DNA of 64,000 nucleotides, from the NCBI RefSeq assembly GCF_947172395.1, contig NC_069099.1, positions 11,785,740-11,849,739 of the forward strand. The letters are read 5' to 3'. The first letter of the stretch is position 1. Every line of letters starts with the position of its first letter. Position numbers and translations under genes: made by a program. Source of the DNA: Bicyclus anynana. Taxonomy: Eukaryota > Arthropoda > Insecta > Lepidoptera > Nymphalidae. The notes under the pieces are model-generated. The model worked only from the letters and a program-made list of their open reading frames with translations. It was not told the DNA's origin and did no database searches. Of this stretch, positions 41,855-52,390 are shown in pieces.

Positions 41855-42504
41855 AATGAGCTATTACAACAAAAATTTCTTCGCTATATTTGTACCAAGA
41901 TACAGTAGGACACGAGCGTTAATTTATAAAAGTAATACATAGTTATTTTAGCAAATAAAACTCAACATTTTGTATAGTATTTCCTCTCTGTTCTATTACT
42001 TGTCGGATCACGAATATCTCTCTATGACACCACACATCGAACATGAGAGAATAGAGAATAGAGCTGAGTGATGTAAACCGTGTACATGAACAATTATACA
42101 GGTAAGAAATTAATACAATATCTCATATACTAAAAATATACTACTTGCTCACGATTGTTGTTGCGGAGTATTTCCCATAACTTCAAGGTATTTACACGTC
42201 CACATATAGGAGCCGAACTGCATCTCTAATTTTTTTTTACCAATAAAAACTGTTTATGTTTTCAAAGTAATTCAAATAACTCTGGTAAGTATTTCAATTA
42301 CAATACAATTATGTATAGCACTCTGCACTTCACTAGTAAGCTACTTCATGATTTATCAATGAATAAGTTTGGAACACATGTTCCTCAGACATTTTTTAGA
42401 AATTTTCCTTAAAGAATTCTAGAATAATGGGAAACACTCCCGAGCAACCTGTAATATGTACTTTTTTGTTCCAGGAAATTTAATAGTAAGGTAAGTATTT
42501 TTAA
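41855..42504 (-). promoter_or_regulatory. 5' flank of DmX (leader or promoter region, unresolved)
   Basis: AT-rich sequence upstream of the start codon. TTTTTGTTGTAATAG immediately before CTCATTATG could be a 3' splice site of a leader intron. If the region is instead transcribed unspliced, a short upstream ORF (ATG TTG AGT TTT ATT TGC TAA, about 41,957-41,977) would precede the true start. No clear TATA or initiator was identified. Confidence 0.3.
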
Positions 42505-42834
42505 CGGCCTCCGTGGCGCAGCGGTATGCGCGGTGGATTTACAAGACGGAGGTCCTTCGTTCGATCCCCGGCTGGGCAGATTGAGATTTTCTTAATTTGT
42601 CCAGGTCTCGCTAGTGGGAGGCTTCGGCCGTGGCTAGTTACCACCCTACCGGCAAAGACGTACCGCCAAGCGATTTAGCGTTCCGGTACAATGCCGTGTA
42701 GAAACCGAAAGGGGTGTGGATTTTCATCCTCCTCCTAACAACTTAGCCCGCTTCCATCTTAGACTGCATCATCACTTACCATCAGGTGAGGTAGTAGTCA
42801 AGGGCTAACTTGTAAAGAATAAAAAAAAAAAAAA
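42505..42834 (+). mobile_element. Full-length tRNA-headed SINE (family 1)
   Basis: Begins CGGCCTCCGTGGCGCAGCGG (RNA polymerase III A box TGGCGCAGCGG), B box GTTCGATCCCC about 40 bp later, then the family body (GGCTTCGGCCGTGGCTAG, ACCGAAAGGGGTGTGGATTT, CATCATCACTTACCATCAGG), ending AAAGAATAAAAAAAAAAAAA. It is the best-preserved copy here. Confidence 0.85.
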
Positions 42835-45800
42835 GTATCGTATTATTCAATAGTTATTAAGTATATTATATTATTATAAACTAGGTAGGAGTAATTTTAT
42901 TGGAAAAATGAAAAATGTAAGTATTGCTTAATTAATAAAAACAAAATAATATTTACATAAAAATATGTTTAGCATAAGATTTTGGAACATACTTACAATG
43001 CGTTAGAGAAATAAGAATTCAGATACAGATACAATATAATACGTTATTCAGTAAAAGCAATACGTATCGTAGATACTTTCGCAAAATTAGAGAACTTGTA
43101 TACTTTAATACGTCCATGGTCCATGTAGATTATATATTATATATTTGGTAGTAATACCGCCCAACCCTATGAGCGATGACATTATGATGACAATAACAAT
43201 GACGTAAAGTGGTTCCACAGACCTCAAAATGCGACATAGTACGTTAGTTAACTCAAAATAGGTACCTACACCTATCTTAGACCATTAATAATATAATAAT
43301 GGTCTAAGACACCTATAGAATTTTATATAATGTACACCGAATCGTAAATCTATGGGTACACCCAACAACATTATTACAACTAAAAATTCTATTGTAGTGG
43401 AAATGAGTAATAATGAACATTAGGAATTTTGTTTTAAGTACCTAAATAGACTGACTGAAAGTGTCTCGGACGAATTATGGCAATGTAGAGAGAGAAACTT
43501 CCTCAGATGAATTAGTCCGAGGAAACCTAGACTATAGCGGGTTAAAGTGTCACTGTCAATTATACGATGACAATTTGGGCAATTGTCAATGTCAATTAGA
43601 CAAATTATAAATTGGATGTGGGAATGAGAATTGAAATGTATTGGTGTGATTAAAATATTGATTCAAAAAGAAATCAAGAAGGACTTTCCATAATTACGAT
43701 TACTATATATTAAATTGTCTGTGTTTTAGTGATTTGATAAGTTTTTCTATCTTGTGATCAAAGTTGCAGTAACGGACCAAAGGTAAGATGAAAGTTGTTG
43801 TTACAATAAGTATGTATGTACTTACCTGTTTTTTTCTGATGATTTAGCTTGCGGTTTATTTCGTACATGTTTTACAGCAGTATATTTGCACTTAAATATT
43901 TTGAAAACAATTTTAATGTTTCTAAAAATCTAACTTATTACGCCTAAAGCTGCTTTTACCTATATTTTTAAGAATAACTCCAGTGGAGGTTGAATACAGC
44001 TCGTCTTATATCCGCCTTTTTCTTTCTTTATTAATGATATTTTGATGGTGGTTAATGAAGCCCTCCTTTTTATAGTAGTAATGAAGCTCTATTATCTTTC
44101 ACTTTAACATATTTAAGTATTTAAAACTATTGTGTCAATATACAATAAATTGAAACAATGATAAGGTGCCATACTCAATGTAAATATTGGCATTGGTGTT
44201 CCTTACAAACATTTGTAACTAGCAAATGTCCTGCATGGTTCCCATTCCTGTGGAAATACAGTGATAAAATATAATCTATGGCACTCTCAAATATATTTCT
44301 ATTGGTAAAAGAATTTTTAAAATCAGTTCATTAGATCTAGGGATTAAAAACTCATAAATATCTACTTATTACCTCCCTGTCCTGTTATTTAGAGAAAAAC
44401 ACAAAATTTATCAAGTACTGTAAGGATTTTGTATCCACAATTTACGTGTGAACAATTCTTACAATGTTACATTAACTTCATCAAAAATTGGATTATAATA
44501 GTTGAATAGAAATGATTGTTGAATTACACAATGAAAATTATTTTTACATCTAACTGACTCAAATTGATATTAAAAAATTGTCATGGATGTTTACCATTAA
44601 GTTCTGATAAAAATGTTAGAGTTAAATTTATTAAAGCTAGTTTTTATTTTATATACTAATGGACCCCCTGTGATTTCACCCACATAGTTGCTGTCCCTAT
44701 GGGAATGTGAGGATAAAATATGGCCTATGTTCATCAGTGATAATGTAGGATTCAAACTGAGCCCAGTAATTTCAGAGCCTATTCAATGCAAACCAACAAT
44801 CAAATCTTTGCTCCTTATAATATTAGTATATAGACAAAGAACAAACCATACACAAAGAAAAATCTATGTTATATATTATCATATTTAATAAAAGTTCAAT
44901 GTAAAAAATCAAACATCTGGATTACTAATTGACACATGTTTATTTATATTCTTACATTGTATTATCAACACACATATGCAATTACTCATTGAGCTGATAT
45001 CAATTTTTACTGATATGATAAAACTGGAATCACTGGCCTTTATTTCCCGCCAGCAATGAATGAAGTTTTATTTTTGAACAAACACTTGTGTTCATTATTG
45101 GAGCTAATAACTGACGATACAGATGTACCATAAAAATTACTACTGCCTAATTTTTTCTCAGACAATTTTGAACCTTAATCTTAATGTCAGATTGGTAGGT
45201 TTTTCATTGAAGTCATGTGATTAAGATAGTCTGTTCATTGTGTATGATGTCATACATATTTTCCTGAGCCCCTGGCAAGGTTATTTATGTGTTATCTTAA
45301 TCTTCATACAGCAACACATACATACTATACAAGTTATTTTTTAAATCTATACTTTTATAAATAACATAAACTTAAAACTTTGTCAATTAAATCCTAATAA
45401 TATGATTTAATTGCAAACATTCTAGAAATCATTTGTGTGCTCTAATCTATATGTAACAACTGCATGTAAATTAATTATTGGAGTTAGTTAAAATACAGTT
45501 ATTTTTTTGGGTTTTATTTCTTCAAGTTCCAGTTTAATACTGCAGCACTTAATTTTTGGGTAAAATTTTGGAAACACATTTCTTTTCTAATGTGTCATTA
45601 CATGTAAAAATAATGTAGCCATATATTACAAGAGTTCATTGTAACTTCTACTAAATGTTGGTTTCAATGAAAAGAATATTTTGCTTTCAATAAGATTGAC
45701 ATAAGAAAAAATTCTCCTGTTGTTTCTGATAACATTATTATAGATAAGATAATAAGATCTATGTATTGTGTTATCATTTAATAAATTTTGTTGAAAATTT

Positions 45801-45876
45801 TACTTCACAATACCCTAAATTCTAAATTGCTTGGTGGTACGAGTATGACTTTGCCAGTGTATTAGGTAATGGTGTA
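42835..45876. other. Intergenic, AT-rich, no gene recognised
   Basis: Contains a hairpin near 43,275-43,312 (CTTAGACCATTATTAATATA-type arms), repeat-family-B pieces near 44,220-44,340 and 44,660-44,830, and a plus-strand donor-like site AAAG|GTAAGA at about 43,790. No convincing coding exon was found. Confidence 0.5.
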
Positions 45877-46033
45877 TTAGGCCACTGACCATCCAATAAA
45901 TAAGTTCATGATCTTGCAGCACAAACAACAGGTCATGATGTAACATCACACAGATTGCGACCAACTCACAATGAGTTGTATCAGATGTCCTGCTATTGGC
46001 GCTGCAGGTGAACTTATTGGATGGTGAGTGGCT
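45877..46033. mobile_element. MITE with GCCACTCACCATCC-type inverted ends
   Basis: Left GGCCACTGACCATCCAATAA and AAGTTCATG, right GTGAACTTATTGGATGGTGA and GTGGC are inverted repeats of about 28 bp. The interior carries a splice-like CTTGCAG and GCAGGTGAA that could mimic an exon. Confidence 0.62.
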
Positions 46034-46455
46034 AGCATAACAAGCCATAGCTACACAAAGCTAATGGACAATATACATTTTTGAACTTAATCTGCCCTCC
46101 TCCACTCTTAGAACAAGAAAGCTGAACTTATAGACAATAGTAGCCTAATGGGTTGACACAAATTTTAGTTTGGGAGGTACTAGGTTTAATTCAGGGCATT
46201 CATCTCTGTCTTTGTGAAGCTAGATGAATTAGGAATTTATTACTCATTTAATACTTCTTGATTCAAATTCAAATTTAAAATTCATTTATTTCAAGTAGGC
46301 TCAGTTTACAAGCACTTGTCATATGTCAGTTAATTATTTGTAAAGATTCTACCACCAGTTCGGAAGGCTGGTTGTTAGACAGAAAACCTACATACCTGAA
46401 TGCAGTGAATTCTTCATATTGCCTTGACAATATTACGAAAAATTCTCGTTTTTAG

Positions 46456-46900
46456 CTCTGATAGTTAGACTTAATTTCATCATCATATTCATTAGAAATA
46501 ACTTCAACAAACGAGAAGTTGAAGTGCAAATCAGCCCAACCAGAATTGGACCCTGAACTCTTGAAAGAGCTCGGTGAGTCAACCAGCAATGCTTTAGAGT
46601 TTGGAGAAAATTTCCATGAAAATTGATAAAAACTGTGGCTCCCTCTTATGATAAAAGGCTTACCAAAATAAAATATAGAGAAGTTGTTGAAGTAATATCC
46701 CAACTCTGACAACTATTATATAGGCTACTCCAAGCCCCCAAGTTAAATGCAGAAATACTAGCGTTAATGGACCCCGTTGGAAACAGAAATAAGAGACGAA
46801 TATCTTAGCATTCCACGGATTCACCGTGCAGGTGCCGGGTCCATCGCGTGGTAGAGAGAAAAACTGACCAGAGTCCTGAACTTGTGACAACTGGATGTAG
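46456..46900. other. Stretch open on both strands, possible exon remnant, unassigned
   Basis: After an acceptor-like TTCTCGTTTTTAG at 46,455, the plus strand is open for about 50 codons (EITSTNEKLKCKSAQPELD, then PELLKELGEST) to a TGA near 46,614. The minus strand is open for 86 codons over nearly the same bases. Downstream to 46,900 all frames give short protein-like runs. I recognise no family; a degraded gene or an unknown mobile element are both possible. Confidence 0.2.
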
Positions 46901-47174
46901 GGTTAAGGAATTCCTTGACAATCAATTTACACTCCCCTCCTTCGCTCGCGTTGTTCTCCCTGCCTAGCCAAATAGGATTCCTAAATCGAAAACTAGTGTT
47001 ACTGCACTTACTGGACCTACATTGGCTAATGCAAAATTACAGGTTTCTAGTGCTAATTGTCTCTGAGTGGATTTGACGGACAGACGGACGTGGCGCAACT
47101 TAGGGTTTCCTTATTGACTACGGAATAAAGTAGTCGACAAAACAATGATGTTACTGTTCATGAAAAATTCTCTA
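46901..47174. other. Intergenic repeat debris
   Basis: GACGGACAGACGGACGTGGC and AGGGTTTCCTTATTGACTAC resemble a common dispersed repeat end. There is no gene. Confidence 0.4.
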
Positions 47175-47402
47175 CAAAGGTCCGTTTATATCTACAGACA
47201 TTTAGCGTGCCAGACACGTGCCGTGACAGATAAAATAATATTCTTGTATACAGTGTTTATTAATGTATTTATTATATCTACAGTCTGTCAACGTCTGCGC
47301 GGCCGCGTTACGATAGATATAAAGACTATAGAAGAATGCTATTTTGTCTGCCACGGCACGTATCTGGCCCGCTAAATGTCTGTAGATATAAACATACCTA
47401 CC
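47175..47402. mobile_element. MITE with about 55-bp inverted termini
   Basis: Both ends read (G/A)T(C/G)(C/T)GTTTATATCTACAGACATTTAGCG(T/G)GCCAGA with continuation to GTGCCGTG(A/G)CAGA(T/C)AAAAT. The interior contains GTCTGCGCGGCCGCG. No ORF of note. Confidence 0.75.
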
Positions 47403-47682
47403 TTTACACAGTTAAATGTTAAAGTGCATCCAGAGCGTCCCGCCTACGCGGGGGTCCAGCTATTTATAGAACGCACTCCCGAGCCCTTCAATTAGCAGTT
47501 TTTGCTTGCGCTTCTCCCCATTCATAGACCACCTGGTGATTGCATTGGATTATTAATATAACGCGTAGTTCGTTGCATATATCTTCTATAGATTGATTAA
47601 TGAGCTATTCATAGGGCACTCTACATTTTTTTATTGAGGTCAAATAACAGACAATGTAGCTCATTCAAATATTCAATACTAG

Positions 47683-48133
47683 CGGACGCCCGCGACTTCG
47701 TCCGCGTAAATTTCGATGCCAACTTTACTACTACCCCTACCCTACCCTACCCCTACCCTACCCTACCCCAAACCTACCCCTACCTTACCTACACCCTACC
47801 CCCATCCTACCCCTACCCTCCCCGTACCCTATCCCTTTCCTACCCCTATCCCACCCTATCTCACGCCTATCCTACCTCTACCCTACCACTTCCCTATTCT
47901 ACCCGTACCTCTACCCTACAACTACCCTACCTCTACCCCTACCCTACCACTACCCTACCCTGGCCCTACCCCTATCCTACCTCTACACTACCCCTACGCT
48001 TCCCTACCCGTACCCCACCCTACCCTATAACTTCTCTATCTTACTCCTACCCTTAGCAAAATCGGTCCAGTCCTTCGAGAGTGATGGTATGACCAAGGGA
48101 AATAGAGACTTCTATGCTAATAATATAAAGAGG
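47683..48133 (+). mobile_element. Repeat family A variant with long CCCTA minisatellite
   Basis: Starts ACTAGCGGACGCCCGCGACT. About 330 bp of CCCTACC/CCTACCCTA units follow (47,728-48,055), then GCAAAATCGGTCCAGTCCTT and TAATAATATAAAGAGGTAAA. The long frames across the minisatellite are Tyr/Pro/Thr repeats without a gene signal. Confidence 0.7.
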
Positions 48134-48679
48134 TAAAGTTCGTGTGGTTGTGGGAGGTAATCTCTGGATCTACTGGACCGATTTGGAAAATTGTTTTACC
48201 AATAGAAAGCTACGTTATTTGCGAGTGTCATAAGCTATGTTTGATCCCCATATTCACACGGGAATGGGAACTACGTAAATGAAAGCGCCGGGCGTCATAT
48301 AGCGGAATTTCTGCGTCTTTTAGAAATTTTGTATTATCTCCGAAACTATTTAAGTAATTAACATACTGTACAGGGCAAATCTTATCTCCATAATATCCTT
48401 GTGATTATTAAATAATTTATTTTAATAAGGATTAAGGTTTAGTTGTATAAATAATGACGTAAACCTAAGTATATAAAATTAATAATTTTTAAAACACAAA
48501 AGGTACTATATCTGCTAATATATAGAAGATAGATAAATGGTGTCGCGGACTTTTTTGTAGAACTTTTAAAGATACATAAAGTCTCTATACATTTATTTCA
48601 ATGTTACACAATAGTTAAGGCAGCGAATGCGAATAAGTCTGTTTAAGAGGATTCTCAGTCCGACCTGTATAACAAAAAC

Positions 48680-48885
48680 TTTGATAACTCGGCTAATTTA
48701 TATGATACCAATATTAAATATAGCCTATAGCACTCCCCGATAATGTAGCATTCTACTGGTGAAGGAATTTTTAAAATCGGACCAGTAGTTCCGAAGATTA
48801 CCCCATTTAAAAATTGTTACAAACTTACAAACTTACAAACATACAAACTTACAAACTTTACCTCTTTATAATATTAGTATAGATG
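48680..48885 (+). mobile_element. Repeat family B copy
   Basis: ACTCGGCTAATTTATATGAT, ATATAGCCTATAGCACTCCC, CGGACCAGTAGTTCCGAAGA and TTATAATATTAGTATAGATG, with a short CTTACAAA tandem run before the end. Confidence 0.52.
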
Positions 48886-49843
48886 AATAACTTTTTTTGT
48901 CTTGTTGGTACTCGGCATATATTAACAACCCACTACAGGGTTAGGCTACTCTCCTCATAGGCTATAGAACTTAGACTTATTACTGACTAGACTTCTAATT
49001 CCCGTAGGATTACTGGGATAAATTAATAGCACCCGGCCCAGGAATAGCATAGCTTCTCAACAGTGAATTTTTTTTATATCGGTTCAGTAGTTTCGAAGTC
49101 CATTCAATGCAAACAAACTAACAATCAAATTTGTCCTCTGTATAATATTAGTATAACAATAATTTCATGAAAATATTATTAATGAATGTTTAAAGATCCT
49201 TGTTTTTATACTCCGTAAAAGCTAATTTAATAATTTTAATTAATACGCTCTTGGACATTGTTGCGGACTACATAGCCCCAGATTTTTTTAAAATAATAAA
49301 GAACCGAATAAGTGCGAATAGTGATATTAAAATACAAGTGATTCTTCACATTTGGCATGATATACAGCTGTTATGCAATACTCGTAGTTATAACTTGTTA
49401 TTTCCGCCAATGCAGCAGTAATATGTCATGACATTTATTTGAGAAAAATCTACTACTTCTGCCAGAAACTAACTACGCAGAATGAGGTATTTGCGAAGCT
49501 CAAGCCTAACCGCATTATAAGGTTGATCCTGAGCCATCAATCTTTACACTGAGAGTGCCTTAGTGCCGCCATGCTGGAACTAACAAAAGATAAAGGTCAA
49601 GATGATAGACGTCGTGTGTAATTGTGTATAGTCTGTTTATAAATTCGGCGGAATTCTGACATTTCTATTTCCGGTTCCATTTGTCAGTCACTTTTGAAAT
49701 TTCAGATGTCACAAACCTTTTTTCTGCTGTTTGTTTCATCAAACAAACTATAAATTGTCTTAATTTCGCTCTATTGTTTTTGTATCAGAATGTAGCCTTA
49801 GAGGAAACGTATGAAAATAAGAATGATGATTTATATATTTTGG

Positions 49844-50006
49844 CGGCCTCCGTGCCGCAGTGGTATGCGCGGTGGATTTACATGTCGGAGGTCCAGGGTT
49901 TGATCCCCGGTTGGGCCGATTGAGATTTTCCCAATTGGTCCAGGTCTGGTTGGTGGAAGGTGGCTAGTTACCAACTTACCACCCTACCGGCCAAGACGTA
50001 CCGACC
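49844..50006 (+). mobile_element. 3'-truncated tRNA-headed SINE (family 1)
   Basis: CGGCCTCCGTGCCGCAGTGG (A box), GGTTTGATCCCC (B box), then GGTCCAGGTCTGGTTGGTGG and ACCCTACCGGCCAAGACGTA. It stops where the rest of the body would follow. Confidence 0.72.
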
Positions 50007-51297
50007 TTACATATTGGATAGAATGATTTTGTTCTAAATTATTTAATACGTCGCGATTATTTTCTAATTGCTTTCTACACTTCTGGACTGAGCTTGTTTT
50101 TTTCTTTTCAGTTTTTTATACTTTATGCAGTTGGGTTTTTTTATTTGATTAATTAATTTATTTATTTCACACTTTTTAGTTACGATAGATGGTTAATTTC
50201 GGATTTATTTATTACGTTTATTACAAAGTACGATAATTTATAAGTCCACGCGAGGCTAAGCAAATATTCAAAAAATTCTACGGAACGCTCGGAGGGCGAA
50301 TCCGACTCGCACTTAGCCGATCCGCACTTCACAAACCTGCTCGCACCTATAGTCATCCGCCTCGCGTATTTTGTATAGACAACTAATAAATAACGTGTTT
50401 CAAATTTTTTTTAAACATGGCCATGATATACCATTTTAGAATCCTCACTAAAAGCTCTTGAATTTGGTACCCATATTGCAATATTAGAAAAACAAAATAT
50501 TTTTTTCACCTCGATTCTATAGCGTCTCACAGTCGTCTTGTTATTTTTTTTAGTTTCACCTATCTAAGAACACTTGGGCTATAGAGACAAATCTAACGAT
50601 ATCCTAATTACGTAAATCCGCTCAGTGGTTTGGAAGATATGAGGTAATAAAGAATATTACATACATACATACAAGATACGCGCGAATAACATAACCCTTC
50701 TTGCAGTCGGGTAAAAAAACTCTCGTGCGAATGAGGCCTAAAACATTCATGAAACAATACAGTTTACCAGCACTTCCGTTTACCTTGCGGAATATCAATA
50801 AAATTACTATTAAGGTCATGTCTGCTTGTAATGTAGGTGTAACTGGAGCCATTTGGCTGCGGAGATCGAACAAGTCGTCAGACAGTCGGGCGCCGATGTT
50901 TCATGGTGGCACGGTTTACGCCCACGCCTTGGCAATGAGGATGTTCTATAGGCTCTCTCTTTGATGGACGTGATGTTTCAAGTTAGTGCCACTTAAGTTG
51001 AAGAAGTTTTAGGCTTTATAGTTGCTACACTCAAGATAAAGTTGATATCCTATAGCTAGAATAGTGTCTACCATTTATAAATGTCGCTACGGTCGGCTTT
51101 TACAACGTTATTATAGAGACAGTCCCAATAAATGAAAATTTATTAACAATTACAAATCAAGGCAGAAAATGCATGTACTTTCATGCATAATTAAGTATTG
51201 TTTTATTATTTAAAGATTACTTAACTATAACTAATTGCTTATTAATCAAATCTATTGTCATTTATTTAGGAAAAAGTTAATTAAAAATATTATTAGA
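50007..51297. other. Intergenic, no gene recognised
   Basis: Near 50,230-50,400 and 50,640-50,740 there are repeat ends (CGGAGGGCGAATCCGACTCG; CTCTCGTGCGAATGAGGCCT). A few TACA tandem units lie near 50,665. The rest is AT-rich. Confidence 0.45.
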
Positions 51298-51420
51298 CTA
51301 GCGGACCCATTCAAGCTTAGCTTTGACTTATGTGCAATTCTTCTCTATCCCTATCCCTACCCCTACCCTACACTATTCCTTCCTTAACCTACCCAACTCC
51401 TACCTCTACCCTACGTTTTT
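51298..51420 (+). mobile_element. Repeat family A variant with CCCTA minisatellite
   Basis: GACTAGCGGACCCATTCAAG, TTTGACTTATGTGCAATTCT, then CCCTATCCCTACCCCTACCC units. It is the inverted counterpart of 25,645-25,770. Confidence 0.58.
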
Positions 51421-51509
51421 AATGGAAATAGAAAAGGTTTTTATCACTTTGAAATTTTGCAAAAAATTACACAATCTCTGTTGTACCTGTTGTACGAATA
51501 CGAATACTG

Positions 51510-51636
<127 letters not shown>

Positions 51637-52246
51637 TACTGTACTGTATTTGTGCAGAATGCATTATTGTGCTAAATTGATGTAGCAAATGGACCGCACT
51701 TCCGTATAACATTATATTATGAAAGGCAGTATTAAGTTATTTCTAGTTTCATGTAATAATTAGGCGCTATAGAACGAAAATCAGAACACTTTCGTTGCTA
51801 ATGGAAGCACACTGACAATAGCTTTGTTTACACGCCTAATTAGGCAAATTGCCTCCATTAACGCTATAATTAACTTTGAATGAACACAGTTTGAACCGGC
51901 TAACCAACCATTGTTAATGTAGAATTGCATAAATAGTCAAGTTAGAAAAGGTCAAGGTCCTTGACCCTTGGCTCGAGACAGTGGTGTAGCTAGGCAACCA
52001 AGGGCCCTGGTGCAAATAAAAAAGGGGCCCCGGCTACTAATAAACTGGTTAGGTTTAATCAAGTAAAAATATTCATCAGCACTTTTTTGTTTTCGAAATT
52101 TTCTATATTCAGTTCGGTCGCGATTTTCTGGTTATAATTCGAGGGCCCCCTAAGCTTGAGGGCTCCGGGGCATAGCACTGCCTAGCCCCTGCCTACACTA
52201 TTGGTTCAAGGGTCTAAACTAGTACGGTAAGACATACACTTTTGAC

Positions 52247-52390
52247 ATACGTTATCTATACTTATAAAAATCTGTAGAGAGGTCAATTCTGTACATGAAA
52301 TATATTTCCAAAATAACTATCAGGGGGTGATTAGTGATCGATACTGATGCCAAAAATTCAATCAGTAAATTTTTTGTTTCTGTAAACATT
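52247..52390 (-). mobile_element. Repeat family E, minus-oriented
   Basis: TTATCTATACTTATAAAAAT, GTAGAGAGGTCAATTCTGTA, ATAACTATCAGGGGGTGATT and GATCGATACTGATGCC, the exact-style reverse complement of 63,640-63,752. Confidence 0.66.

Noticed and set aside
42505..42580. tRNA gene candidate
   Set aside because: A and B boxes are present but the sequence is the head of a SINE with several copies in the window, and no proper acceptor stem closes.
45914..46010. Exon-like segment with CTTGCAG acceptor and GCAG|GTGAAC donor
   Set aside because: It lies inside a short element with inverted GCCACT..CCATCC ends, so the splice-like signals are internal MITE sequence.
47634..48056. 140- and 104-codon Tyr/Pro/Thr/Leu-rich open frames
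   Set aside because: They follow the CCCTA minisatellite inside a repeat-family-A element; stop codons are simply absent from the repeat unit.
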